In this document: piece after piece, positions 1 through 12,300 of the stretch
How positions within the stretch are numbered: position 1 is the stretch's first letter
How the letters are laid out: each line of letters starts with the position of its first letter
NCBI GenBank assembly: GCA_039566865.1
Contig: CM076955.1
Span: 18,335,501-18,399,500 of the forward strand
From: Aurelia coerulea
Taxonomy: Eukaryota; Cnidaria; Scyphozoa; Semaeostomeae; Ulmaridae
Length of the DNA: 64,000 nt
Reading direction: 5' to 3'
Position numbers and translations under genes: made by a program
Notes under the pieces: model-generated
Database searches by the model: none
Told to the model about the DNA's origin: nothing
The model's input: the letters and a program-made list of their open reading frames with translations, nothing else

Positions 1-760
1 TGAAAAATGGCAGATACCTCAAGAGTTTCTCTCAGGAGGTCATACAGAAAAATATAAGGAAAGGTATCACCCTTAATGATATTTATTTGCATTTAAAAAC
101 CGTTTTAAAAACTTATGCAGTTTGAATTTCCCAAAAATTTGAAAACCGTTGTTTTGCTGGCATGATTTTACAACATCTTTTGAAAAACGTCATGGCTTTG
201 GATTGAATGACTTGAAAGAAATTTGGATTCTTTGCTGTAATGCTACTTTGCGGATTTTTTTGCAGGGTTCTCCCACAGGTAACGGGGGGAAATTAGTATA
301 AAAGTAACAAATACCTCCATCTTTACTTCCGGGTCTTTGCTTCAGTGTTTACCAAATTTGCTAATTCTTTCTAAATGTACTTGTTATGGTTCTCCGAGAC
401 AAATTTCATGAAAAAAATTTCGTGAAAAAAGTCATGCAAAGTTTTGAATGACTTTAAGCCATCGCATTTGCCAAATGATTGAATGAAATTGCTAGCATTT
501 TGAAAAAAATCACGGTTTATGATAGTTTATGATTTAGATATTAGATGATATCGCAATCTCAAACCAATATAGAACTGAAATATATTAAGGACACTCCTTC
601 CTCTGAACGATTTGACACTTTCACATTTTAGCGTGCCTGCAAAGGACCCTGGGTGACAACAGCTCGTTAAATGTTCATAACTTGAACTTGAAGAATCCTT
701 AACCTGTGGCAAAAAATAAGATGTGAAAAGTAAGTTAGTCATTCAGACAAATTTGCAGGT
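1..760. repeat. Probable decayed copy of the fold-back repeat family
   Basis: Stretches such as GGATTGAATGACTTGAAAG (near 200) and TTTATGATTTAGATATTAG (near 528) resemble the inner parts of the four clearer fold-back copies in the HGS gene (see 43711-44200). The central TGACGTCA of those copies is mutated here. No ends or target duplications are visible, so the extent is a guess. No gene is seen in this stretch. Confidence 0.35.
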
Positions 761-939
761 TCTTCTGTCTTCACAATACTTCTTGATCAAACTCGAAGAG
801 GTTTTTGCAAAAATCTGGACTTTGAACAATACTAATCATATCAAAAGCCATTTTAATCACTAAACAATCATAGAACTGATTTTAAACTGAAAATTCAGCG
901 TTTCTTGTTTGACAGTGTTTCTCGTTTGTCAACTAATTT

Positions 940-1310
940 CTCAGGTGAAACAGGAAAATGTTTGTTTTGAATTAAATTTACTTATATGAATCTAATCAAC
1001 ACAGCCATACGCATGTTCTATATTTTGATGCAAAGAAACCAATTGTGCACGTATAATTCAGTGGTTTTCCACAGGGACAGGAAAATTTATGATTGAAACT
1101 AAATCTCTTTTTCATGAATTAATTAGTGCGATGAATTGTAATTTGAATTTATTGTGCAATTGTAACGTTCAAAATTTTCTCAACAGAGACAGGAAAATTT
1201 ATGTTTGAAACAAAATTTACCTATGTGAATTAATTAGTTAAATGAATCTACAGATTCTGTATTTCTGATGCGAGGAAATCTATTGTGCAAGTAAAATGCT
1301 CAAAATATTG
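940..1310. repeat. Degenerate tandem repeat, about three units of 110-130 bp
   Basis: The phrase ACAGGAAAAT recurs near 949, 1077 and 1188. Each time it is followed by a TTTATG/TTGAA stretch and an AATTAATTAGT-like or ATGAATCTA stretch. Spacing is about 128 and 111 bases. The units are diverged and AT-rich. There is no coding signal. Confidence 0.5.
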
Positions 1311-2100
1311 TTCCAATATAATCTTGTTATTAAATTGCTGTCCTACCATACGTAATGATTTCTGTTACAAATGTACTTGTGGCTAACATTTTCCAAATAG
1401 AATTCTACAGACAGGAAGGACAATTCTGCGAGATTCAATAGGGAAGTATCGATGGGATAAAGGAAAAAATTGCGTTATCAATTCCTCATGAACTTACTTT
1501 CTCGTGCACTTTCTTCTGCAGATTTTCTTTTTTTCTTTTCTCGCCGCCTCCGCTCCAAAATAGAGCGGCTGTGAAGGAGAGTGCTTCCTTTTGTATCACC
1601 TTGTGCTCAATCCAATTAAAATGCCATGGTATTTTGCGCAGTTGGTATCCCATAAAGCTGTTCTTTTCTCAAGTTCCTTAGTTAGGCCCAAGCTGTGCAC
1701 TGTTGACTGACCATTTGATTGCAGACAAATACTTTTGGAGCTTTGCTCTGGCCCTATTTCTGCACGAATTTCAATTTCTGGTCTTCTGCCAGCCCTTTTC
1801 AACTGAAACAAAATATCTACAGAGCAAGAACGGCTGAAATTAGACGAGAATTCTATCTGTAAGCAGTGCCTAAAGGCGAAATGAGCGTAGAGGAAGATAG
1901 AATTTGGGGGAGGGCTACCCGAGAAAACAACCATTGTTTACAGAAAATTTGCCCGACTCAAGGTGGATTTCTGCCCGATTATGGCTGATTTTCGCAAATT
2001 TTTCTTACGTTGGGGCCTGTAGCCCCCCAGCCCCTGTCTCCTACGCCTATGGAAGAGATGGCCAAGTTCCACTATTTCTTATCCATTGAAAAATTCTTCA
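1311..2100. other. Intergenic, nothing recognised
   Basis: Only short open frames without similarity to a known family are present. I see no repeat ends, RNA gene or splice-site pattern here. Confidence 0.5.
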
Positions 2101-2101
2101 A

Positions 2102-2254
2102 CAGGGCCGTAGAAGGCATCTCAAACTTAGGGGGCACGACATTTCAAGGGCACGTTTCAGCACTTCCTGAAAAATTAAAAGGGCGCTTCTTTGTTTATTG
2201 TGAAATCTTGGGGGCGCGCCCCCAGTGCAGTGCCCACTGGTTCCTACGGCTATG
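2102..2254 (-). mobile_element. hAT-like MITE, inverted relative of the copy at 2723
   Basis: The ends CAGGGCCGTAGAAGGC and, reversed, CATAGCCGTAGGAACC resemble each other. The inside (AAACTTAGGGGGCACGAC, AAAAGGGCGCTTCTTTG) is the reverse complement of the inside of the element at 2723-2893. No matching 8 bp flanks are visible, so it is older or its ends are eroded. Confidence 0.55.
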
Positions 2255-2613
2255 GCCTCGACTCTCAAACTAGTAATCATCAAGTCACCCAAATGCGTTA
2301 GGACATCTTCGAAATATTCGAAGGCGTTGAAGACTTTCAAATTGACGTAACAATTCTAATAGACGTAAACAAATTGTTGGAGCTTTTTCCCTCGCATTTC
2401 TTATGCAAAGCAAGCTTTGTGCTTGTGCTATAACTTATTCAGTGTTATGATCTCACATTTAGATAATATCCTGATAAAACTATTCTATTGCCTTGACATA
2501 ACTTACAATGATACTTCGTCTAAAACTTCCCTATTTGAAATCGTGTTTATAAGTTCAATTAAATGCAATCCAACCAAACCCGTTAGTCTGGATTAGGCCA
2601 ACCACAATACTTT

Positions 2614-2718
2614 TGATATAACCAGTCCCAGTCTCCAAAGAAATAAACTGAAAAGGGGGCATTTGTCATTCTTTTCCTTCTCGATTTATTTCTTTGGAAA
2701 CTGGGACTGGTTATATCA
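2614..2718. repeat. Fold-back palindrome with 34 bp arms
   Basis: The left arm 2614-2647 and right arm 2685-2718 are reverse complements with one mismatch. The arms begin TGATATAACCAGTCCCAGT, and the loop is about 37 bases. The right arm directly touches the 8 bp target duplication of the MITE at 2723. It is probably a small fold-back element; single-stranded it would form a strong hairpin. Confidence 0.75.
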
Positions 2719-2722
2719 CAAA

Positions 2723-2893
2723 CAGAGACGTTGGAACCGGGGGCACTGGGGGCACGTGCCCCCCAAGATTTTGCAATGAACAAAGAAGTGCCCTTTTTAT
2801 TTTCAGGAAGTGCCCCTTTGGCTTGATGAAAAAAGTGCCCTTCAAGTGTAGTGCCCCCCCCCCCCCAAGTTTGAGATGCTTCCTACGTCCCTG
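2723..2893 (+). mobile_element. Complete hAT-type MITE, 171 bp
   Basis: The ends are CAGAGACGTTGGAACC and, reversed, CAGGGACGTAGGAAGC: a 16 bp inverted repeat with three mismatches that starts CAG as hAT elements do. Perfect 8 bp duplications ATCACAAA flank it at 2715-2722 and 2894-2901. It contains no open frame, so it is non-autonomous. Related copies lie at 2102-2254 and about 10232-10380. It holds a 14-base run of C near 2853. Confidence 0.8.
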
Positions 2894-3034
2894 ATCACAA
2901 ACATCATGGTTGGCATAGTCCGGACAAAAGCAAGAGGATTTATTTGCTTCAGGGCAGGGTGCTTTATCAGTTGCCTTACCATGTGTTTTAGGGTGGCACT
3001 GCTCCCGGAGTGAAATTGTACCGCTTGATTCTGG

Positions 3035-3329
3035 GCCCGGGGGGGGGGTACATGACTTGAGGATGGGCGGGGGTCTGCCGCCCGGTTTTCAGAAGGCTAC
3101 CCTCTTCTAATTACCGAAACTTGCTTTTGATACCCAATTTTATGATTAACTTTGGCGGAAAACTGCCAATTTTAACCATTTTTGTGAATTTCAGCGAAAC
3201 TACACCCATGTTTATGGAAAATCTGACGAAAAAGGACCCTTGTTTAGAGAATTTTGGGCTCAAAAACCCACCCATATGGGCGGCACATACCCGTACCCGA
3301 AATATGTTATGTACCCCCCCCCCTCCCCG
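3035..3329 (+). mobile_element. G-run-ended MITE, family copy 1
   Basis: The left end runs CCCGG, then a G run, then TACATGAC. The right end, reversed, runs CGGGG, then A and a G run, then TACATAAC. GATTCTGG occurs at 3027-3034 and again at 3330-3337; the match happens to extend to 10 bases. The same ~300 bp sequence recurs inverted at 33617-33920 with its own 8 bp duplication. No coding capacity. The 8 bp duplication suggests hAT-type mobilisation. Confidence 0.75.
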
Positions 3330-3339
3330 GATTCTGGGC

Positions 3340-4639
3340 TGGACTCGAACTCGAACTGGCTTGAGTCTCCAATAACCCCAATAAAGAAAGTATGCCATGC
3401 TTTGACTTGCTACATTTTGCAGCCTCGTTTTTGCAGATTAGTGTCTCTTTTTCGTGGTCAATTTTGATTGAAGAACATTAGAACAGTGATTACCCTGAAG
3501 TCCCTTGTTTCTCTGTTCTCTTTGACTTGATGATGTCGCTTCCGTCAAGCTATTGAGCAAGGTTTCATTCATTCATTTTTCATTTTAAATTCTTTACACA
3601 CAGTTGATCCATTTGCCAAGAATTGCTTTTATCGCAGGGATACAAGGGACCTAGGTAATCAGTCTAGAGAGCACCTAGGGAGGCCCCTAGGTGGTGGATA
3701 GCATTCCTAAAGTGAAGGACAAAGTACATCGCCAGAGAGACACCACTTGCAATGATACACAAGAGGTCGTGCGCGAGCATGCTTTGTAAACATTTCATCA
3801 CTCGACCCATGCCCCCACAAATTCAACCAATCCAAAAGCATCCAAAAAGTAATCCAGAAAATGCGAATTGACTTTTTGGATGAAAAGTAATCTTCAAAAA
3901 CATGTACAAAAGGGCCCGTCTAGATTTCGGAGCGAAAAAAGCGATGACCGGTTCTTTGAGTTTAATGAGATTTCGAAATTCATATTGTGAGTTCCTATCA
4001 AATATTTGCATGTATCCATCTATTTGGTTATTTGCGAAAGTTCTCATATGCCGAAAACTAATTGATATGAGCCCGAACTGGCGCCATATGTATTTGCATG
4101 TAGCATGGCGCCATTTTTCGCACAGAGTTTATTTGAGGGTGACATCTAGCGGCTATCTAGAGCGGCTTCTTAGGCCCCTTGCCGTAGAATGTAATAATTG
4201 GTCGTTAAAAGTCCATCCAATTTGAGCATTATATGCTTTAATTACCAAGGACTTTATTGTCTCCCAATATCAGTTAGGGCTTCATAAATCTTCCGTAAGG
4301 TCCTTGAATCACATGTTTTGACAACATGGATTTTTTCAAACATATTTTCGAATCAAACAACGATTCACTTGAACCTCGCTTTTACGCAAAGCAACTTGTG
4401 TTTGTGTTTTATTAGCTTTCGACGAGATGAAATCTTCAGAGTTCCGCAGCGCAGGACAACCATGTTAGTTCTTTCAACAAGCAAAGTTTTTAACACCCTT
4501 TACACGAATCAATACAATTTACCAAATACAACAAAACCAAGAATATTCCCATATTCCTCATCGGCACGGAACCTTACAAGGGTTTCAGAGAAATATTTCC
4601 GTGGACTCATCTCTGTGGATTTTGTTAATGTGTGGAGGC
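3340..4639. other. Intergenic upstream of axin, nothing firm
   Basis: Open frames of up to about 110 codons occur near 3900-4225 and 4318-4671, but they lack recognisable motifs and splice partners. No RNA gene or intact mobile element is seen. Confidence 0.5.
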
Positions 4640-4647
4640 TTCAAAGG
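4640..4647 (-). promoter_or_regulatory. Candidate TCF/LEF site upstream of axin
   Basis: The minus strand reads CCTTTGAA, matching the general TCF/LEF core SSTTTGWW. It lies about 830 bases before the axin start codon. Axin-family genes are Wnt targets in several animals, so the site is plausible, but an 8-base match arises often by chance. Confidence 0.25.
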
Positions 4648-4863
4648 TGCCGCGTTTTGTCGGCCAGTTAATTGCGATCGCTGTGTTTATCAAATGGCGG
4701 CTTCTTTTGAGCGCATTTGATTGACATCGGCGCTGTTAGGCTTCATCGCAGCTGCTTGTGATTAGCTAGCCGGTTTACATGTGCAAAGTTGGCACACGAC
4801 CATGTGCTAACACCCTCAAATATTAACAACGTGCGCTGATTGGTGCGGCTTGATCACACAAAG

Positions 4864-4870
4864 TGACGTC
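4864..4870 (+). promoter_or_regulatory. Candidate CRE-like site
   Basis: TGACGTC sits in a relatively CpG-rich stretch (CGTCGCTCGCACGG) about 600 bases before the axin start. This stretch, roughly 4670-5230, is the most promoter-like DNA upstream of the gene. No TATA box was identified. Confidence 0.25.
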
Positions 4871-4980
4871 GCTCGCACGGCTTTCACATGGGAAGCCACT
4901 ACATTGCGGCGGCATTGTTTGAAGTCCGATCAATCAAGTGAAACGCTCAAAGTAGGCCGGAGCAAAGCCCTCGTAGTGGT

Positions 4981-5040
4981 TGTGAAGCCCATACAGTGTT
5001 GGTGAAGCCCTTACAGTGTTGTTGAGGCCCCAACAGTGCT
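4981..5040 (+). repeat. 20 bp minisatellite, three units, in the axin upstream region
   Basis: Three head-to-tail 20 bp units (4981, 5001, 5021) share the pattern GTGAAGCCCnTACAGTGTT with a few substitutions. It lies about 430 bases before the axin start, in the probable promoter or 5' untranslated region. Confidence 0.7.
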
Positions 5041-5471
5041 TAAAACTGCGATCAGTCTGATCCACGTATCAAATCGGCCTCATTTCTCACGACCAACAAT
5101 CATCGGTTTCTTAGGATTTCCTCAGAATGCCTGCACAGATATTCAGTTCGTCCTTTAATCTTGGAGGGATGAAAGCATTCTATGTTTGTTTATACTTCGG
5201 CCGTTCATCCGACCGCGGCCCTCATTGATGTGCCGAAATCTAGTGAAAGGCGGCTAACTTGCAAGAAAAAGCTCTATTGTTGAGGCTCATCACCGTTCAT
5301 ACGTTGCTGTGAAAGTAGATAATTGCCTTTGCCTCTCGCTGCTTCAGTTCTTTTCGATTATGCTGAAAGATAGTCAAGGAAATTTGCGTGTCCAACTCAA
5401 GTTTATATCTTGAGGACTAGCGAGGCCACTCTTGTCAAGGAATTTGGGCCTAGGCAATCGTGATCTTCGAG

Positions 5472-6301
5472 ATGGACGTGGAAACTCAGAATTTGCCCAC
5501 ATCGAGTCGTCCTCCGCCAGCCGGGCAAGATGCTGTCGAGTTTGTAGAAGGAGAAATTCAGAAAATGGATCTACAAGGAAGCAAAGATTTATGTTATGAT
5601 ACTAGCAAAACATTGATGGGAACTCCCAAGACTGTACCATGTCAAAACCCAGTTGAAACAAGCCACAAAATGCTTCATTCTCAACAGAGTTTCGCTTCGA
5701 ATGAGGCCTATAATCCAACTGGACTGGAATCAAGCAGCCAGAGTTGTTCTCAATACTTTTACGAAAATTGGAGAAATAATTTCGAGACGTTAGTTTACGA
5801 TCCTGAAGGAAGACACGTTTTTTATGATTACCTCACTCGAGAGAAACATGCAATACTTTTGGATTGTTTAGGAGCATGTGAAGTATTTCGTACACTTCCC
5901 CCACAGAACGATTTGTATATATCTGCAAGGGATTTTTATAAAAGATTTATCCAGTTTAGAAACCCAAAGCTCCCGATTCGGGATCAAACTAGAGCCCAAG
6001 TAAACCAGTGGATGCGAAATAGTTCTTTACACAATTCGATGTTCGAAGAGGTCGAGCTTGATGTATTTAATGTGCTCAAAAACACTTGGTACGATCGATT
6101 TATGTCCTCAGATTTCTTCTTGAATTATTGCCTATCAGCTAACGAGATCCGTGAGCAGGACAGAAGGGCATTTGTGCCCAGCTCGAAAGGATTAGGCATG
6201 CCAACTGTAATGGAAGAGAGCACGGGAGATTTAGGAGAAAACACTGGCGCCCACGGTAAAGAAATTAAAGGGAAATCCATGAAACTCGCAGATGAGCTTA
6301 G
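5472..6301 (+). CDS. AXIN: axin exon 1: tankyrase motif and RGS domain
   Basis: Codes for residues 1-276 plus two bases of the next codon; donor AG|GTGAG. The whole RGS fold lies in this one exon, from YFYENWRNNFETL to SSDFFLNYC. The tail (to 276) is acidic and low in complexity. Confidence 0.95.
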
Positions 6302-9300
6302 GTGAGATTTCTTTGCAATTCTATTGAGCAATCCAGTTGATAATTCTATTTTGAAAAACTTAAACCCCAAATGGTCTCAAGGAATGATCCCCATTGTGTT
6401 CAGGCTTATCTCCAAAGTGATCTTGAAATCGGCAAGCAGAAAGGGACACGGCTTCCTTATTATCTTCGCCCATGTCGCTTTTATTATCTGACAGCAAGTA
6501 AATACGAAGATCAAGTTTTCAATGTCTCTTGTTTAGACATTTAGGCTTCACTAAAGCTTATTTGTCGAATTAAAAGTTATCCCAAGAGGCGGCATTGTTT
6601 TATGTACCAATTTGAAGATATTAAATTCCAATTGTGCCCCATATTGTAGATGCTTTGAGACCATTTGGGTTGTTCATAGGCCCCTTAATTGGCAATAACA
6701 TTCCACTGCCTTGTATTATTTCCCCTTGCCTTTCTTTTGACAATATTTTGAACAGTTACACTTTTTGAGTGCCTCTTCAAGAACATGAAAGTTTTGACAT
6801 CAAATTTCACAACAATTTTGATTAGCCCTCAACTTTTTGGCAACTGAACTGGTTAGAAAGGAATGCCTGTGGTCTGTGTCCTGTTTCAGGTCTTGCACTG
6901 CATTTTTTCAGGGATTTAACTGTTTTTGAAAAAAGTTGAGTTCAATTGATCTGGACAGTTTATTTCTGAAAAAGACAGACTTCTTATGCCATTGCCAAAA
7001 TATATTTACTGATTCATAGGCAAGCTGTAACGTTTTTCTTCCAAAACTGATGACTGCTTGGCATTCAAAATGATTTGTTGGCAATTCTTGATAAAATCCC
7101 CTGTGTAAATCAAGTGTGACTTGCATGACAGCCCATAAAATCTGCAAGCACTCCACTGCAGCCTAAGGTGTTGACAGGCATGTACAAGGGAGGCATCAGC
7201 ACTATTTGTCAAGATCAATTTGTTTATAGATGGCACAGTGGAACTGTGGAGTCCTGTGAACGAAATATTTTGTCAGGTTTTAAGTTACAGGAGGCTTGCC
7301 AAGAGACAGTTTATTCTAGCAGATTCATAGAAATTTCTGTTTGATGAATTTTGCTGTTCCTCAGTCAGGGGCCACTAATTCAAATTTTTTTAAAGAGTAC
7401 TTTGTTTGAATGCCTTGAGTTTTTGAAGGCCTAGTTCAAGAGGCCCTATATAGCTCGGTAATATTCAGGAAAAATATAAGCAAAACAAGTTTCAAATGAT
7501 ACAGTAGTGCACTTTTTGGGAGAAAGCAAATCAAGTTAATTTTGGACATTTATGGCTAAAAAATCTTTACCAGGCTGGTCAGAAAGTTACAAAAAGAAGT
7601 TTTCACATACTATGATCAGGGCTGCAAATTGTGCAAACCAGATTTCATTGGTAAGAAGGGGAAATTGTGCAAACCAGATTTCATTGGTAAGAAGGGGAAC
7701 ATTCTTAGCTAACTGACAATCATTTAGATTCATATTATATATTTTAAAATTCAACAACATAGACTCTGCAACTGTAGAAAAAGAAAGAAAATAAGGTAAC
7801 GATGAATAAGAAATTGTTAGTTAATTAAGAGGACTGTACATGGATGGAGGGAATTTCTGGAGGAGGAGCTCTCTCATCAGTAGGGAACTAATCAAGGAGA
7901 GAGCCCAACCCCTTCTAAATTTGTTTAGCAACTTGTTCAACTGATTTTTATAGCTACAATGATGGTTCCAAAATTTCAATGTTCAAAGAAAAATTCAGGA
8001 TTAGAGAGAAAATATCATATTATTTGATTTCAAAAGACTTCTGTCAATGTTCATAGTTAGCAAAAAAGAAGACTGCTTGATTTTGATGGAATGTGCTGGT
8101 AGATTTGGAAGACTTTATTTCAACCTGGGATATCATTTTGAAAGGAGTAAATATAGGTTACTTTGACAACCCTTTGCAGCCTTAACAAGTTCAGTATTTT
8201 GGAAAAAATGTATAAAATGTTGTCTGCACACAATACCTGATAGCTTCTACACACAAAGGAGGCCTGACCTATAACCTATGAATTTCTCTCAGATATTTTA
8301 CCACGAATCAGTTTTGAGACAATTTCGTACTCTGAGCCTTTAATCTGCATGTTTAGATGTTCCTTGATAAAACCCAAACGGGATTTCTGAGCGTTAAGTA
8401 GGAGTTATTACAATGAGCTAATCAGAAATGACTTGCTGGGATCCAAAACATGACTCTTTGTCGTTGTCTGTCATAAAGGTCAAGCAAAACATCATGAAAA
8501 GAATAAAATACTGCATGCTCGTTTCTTGGTATTTACTTAAGCTGAACGATATTGTGGACAGGATAACGTTTCTCTTTGCCTGTTAAAAAGATCGCTCTTT
8601 TCGAACAAGGGTCAAAATGCGGTGAAAGATTAAATTGATACCAACCAAACCACATCCCTTTTGCGAGCTTTTTGAACTTTGCCTCGATGGAATTCGAAGC
8701 TTTCTTGATAACAGGCAAACACTAAAGATACATGACAAATTAGCTTGGGTCACAAAGACACGTTTGGAGAGCAAATTTTTGTGAAACGGAGCAAGGAAGG
8801 CCAGGGGGAAACTTCGGAGTGAAAGCAGGCCAAAATCTAAGGCTCATTTAGATTTTTTGTGTGGATGTTTTCTGCCAAAGCGGTTTGTTTCTCATGAAGG
8901 TCTTAACTCCTGAAGAGAAGATTATTTTGGAAATTAGAAATGATTCGGTTTATTGGAGCCATGGCATTTGAGTTTATCGCTTCGTAGTGGTCTTTGTAAT
9001 GCCCAAACATAACAGCTCCTTCTGAGAGGTGATACTTCTTCCCAGGTGACATTAAAAGTCATGGCCGTGGGAAGGCTAGATACCCGATAATCTTGAGGTG
9101 TCGAAATCTTTGTGTAATTAGCACGTTTTATATTTTCTGCAGGAGACCTCCACAAGACACAGCAGCACCCAGCCATATGACAGACCCTTCTCAATTAGGA
9201 GCCAAGAGTGTCAGTGACCTTGGGGAAGTGACCTCTGCACAGCAAGTTAAAACTGGGTCAATAACAAGTGCAGTAATGGCGAGGTAAATTGTCATTTCAG

Positions 9301-12300
9301 TATAGAGTTTTTAATTGGAGACAGTGAACTGCTTTGGGTGCAAAAATGGGCCTAACCTTAGTGAAAATTGAGTTTGTATTTAGTTTTGCTCGTAGTTAGT
9401 TTGCAACAAATTTGCACAAAGTTTGTTTGTAAATTGTCTGTAAGGAGTTTGAATTTTGCATCAAACCAGTTTGCAACAGTTCATGCAAATTTGTGCAAAC
9501 TCTAGCAAACTCGCAAACTCCATGAGAACAATAAGGCATGCTCAATGCAAACTGATGGCAAATTTTGGGCAAATTGTATTTTATTTTATTCTAAAGATGC
9601 ACAATTTGACTTCGAACAAAGAAATGTATGTTTCACCTGAACCCCACCCCCTACCAAGGAATCTCCATGGCGGCAAATTATAAAATTTAATGTTTTCTGA
9701 TACTTTCTGTTGTTTGAATGCAAAAGGTTTTTTTCAGAAAGCGAAAACAAACGTTGCACTCTATTTCATGTAATACCTGTATGGTTTCATAATGTTACAA
9801 ATATTTTGGTTCACAATTGACCATTACGGAAAAGATGGTGATGGGGGGCATTTGACAAAGATGCATTGCGTTCAATGATTACCTATAGAATCACCATTGA
9901 TTCCATTATAGAACACAAATACACAAGGTATCTTGGTCAAATTCCCCCAACACCATATTTTCTGTCGTTGTTTATTGCCCTTCTGTTTGCCAAATGCAGT
10001 GCAACAAAAACATAAAATTCATGTTTGGAATGATAGAACCATATAGAACTCCCTGATTTTCATTAGACAATTATGCTAAAGATCGCGGCAGAACTTTTAC
10101 CAAGATGCTATGTATTCTTTAATCAAATTCCTGTAGAATTGTTAAAGATCTGTATTCGAACGCAATGCATCTTGGTAAAAAGTTCCTCACCGCCATCTTA
10201 GCATAATCGCCTATTGTGATCAAGTGACAAACAGATGTAGGAACCAGGGTGCATGTGCTCCCAATGTTTTGCAATAAACAAAGTGCCCATTTTGTTTAGG
10301 ACATGCCCCTAGCTTAATGAAAAGACTGCCATTGAATTGTTGACTTACCCCCAAGCTCAACTACTTTACTACTAGGGCCTTACTTTGGCCCTTGTTGAAA
10401 ATGTTAACTATAAAATTAGCCAGTAAAGGTTGCAAATTAGTGTTTTCAGAAATCGTTGAGACACAAAGAGTAAATTTGTGTTTTTGATGGTCTGAAACTC
10501 CCTGGTTTGCTAATTTGAATCATTTAAGAAGGTTGATATTTTGGCTTCCTCCTAGATCTAATCTTATTTTGTGATCAGTGTCAGATGAATGACATGAACG
10601 ATATTCAATAAATGATTACCTTAGTCAGCACAATTGATAATCCTGTTTGATCCTTTATTACTAAACTCTTGAATTTGGAATTGAATGATAAATTTTTGCA
10701 AGATTAATCATGAAGTCTTGTCTTTTACCTAAAAGTTGAAGCCTCTATATATGATTTATTATGGTAAATATGTTTGAATTCACCCAAATAATTTGACATA
10801 TTTTAAAGAGTCTGAGAACCACACAGGCAAATTTAAATTGATAGCAGGTTGAATCTATTTAAAATTCTCTTTAGTGATGCAAATGTACTTGGGAGTAAGT
10901 GTCTCTTAGCACCCCCTGTGATTGAAAGTGGTGGGGGGTCTCATCCAAATGTAAATCCACTGTGACAGCTGAGGGCAGCTGCTCCTCGAATATTATATTT
11001 TGAAAATATTGTGAGTTTCTTTGGTTCATCTCCTTTCTTAGTGATACTGCAAGCAGCAAAAGAGAAAGACAAAAGAACAAAGAACGTGAAGATAACTTGC
11101 CAACATTGCCCCACTTCAAACCAGTATGTTGTCTTCATTCTCTTTACCATTTCTATGGGAAGGCTTTTAATTTGATTTCAAGGTTGTTGAGGTTCTTCTT
11201 TAGTCAAAATCAGTGAGCAGGCAAGACCTTGAACATTCCAGTGCTTTTATGGGGAACTCTTGAGGCTTGAAATTAGATTTTGAATTGTGTTGAAATATAG
11301 AGGACTAGGGTGATAAGATCCTTGAGGGCTTTGCAGTAAACAGAACTCTTTGTATTTGATCAAGCATAGATAATGAAACTCTTAAGCTGTTCAGCATGTT
11401 AAAAATCCATGTTTTTACAAATCAGCTCATATTTGATAATAAAAAGGATTTAACTATACTGTGGATTTATATGCTTGATTGAGAAGAGAAGGAAAACATT
11501 GGTGAGTTGCAGGTTTTATGTTCTTGAAATTTATGAATGTTTGTTTAGCTGGGAACTGCAATTGTTGTTTGTTGTTGTAACATAATCTGAATTTATGCTT
11601 TCATTGATTCTAAATATTTGTCAATTGCTTTGCCATTCTGCAGTAGACATTTGATTTATCAAATGCAAATTATCAATGAAATCTGTGAAGTTTCTCTGAA
11701 AAGAAAATTAAAAGCTGTATTATGTTGAAAATTTATATTGGACTAAAATAAATGCCATATTATGAGAATATGTTTTACTTCAAAATCATCAAACTGTAGC
11801 TTCAAATCAAGCTTCAGATTAGTAACTTAGCTAAAACAAACAAGAAGCTATGTTTCGTTGTATTCATGTTTTGATTTGCTAAGATTGGAATAACCACATT
11901 TTGGGAAGCAACCCTTTAACCACACAGTAGCTGAAGTATTGGTTGATATGAAATTTCAAATAATAACTGTTGAGAACTCTGCCCATAAAGTTTCTGATTT
12001 CTGGTATGTTTGGGATTTATTCCCCCTGGAAGAGTTTCTAAAATAAACCAGCCTGCCTGTCTCAAGAGTCTGTGAAATAGGAACCTTGTCATACTTGAAA
12101 TATTAGCACCATCTAAAAAATTGCACCGCCACCTCTTTGAATAGATTCTATTAGTCAGTTTTGAAGATGTTTTATGGCTTGTTGCCTAAAGTCATGATAG
12201 TTTCTGGCTGAGACAAAACCATGGAAAGCCCATTGTCTTTTGTCATCCTATAAACTTTGTTTGCTAAGTCTTTAATTGTGTCAGGCCCTGCTGACAGTCA

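Larger units (their letters stand above)
6302..9142 (+). other. axin intron 1
   Basis: A 2.8 kb intron, GT/AG. It contains a 36 bp tandem duplication (7626-7697) and a retrotransposon 3' end (7735-7930). The rest is AT-rich with no recognised feature. Confidence 0.85.
9284..11041 (+). other. axin intron 2, rich in small transposons
   Basis: Holds a TTTGCA-rich stretch (about 9385-9575), two palindromic elements (9828-9962, 10065-10213) and a diverged hAT-type MITE (about 10232-10380). The remainder shows nothing recognisable. Confidence 0.8.

Noticed and set aside
3902..4225. 107-codon open frame upstream of axin
   Set aside because: No motif, no splice partners and no known family; length is within chance for this composition.
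5460..5471. GTG four codons before the axin ATG as a start
   Set aside because: Not used as a start in animal genes; the ATG at 5472 has a good context after an in-frame stop.
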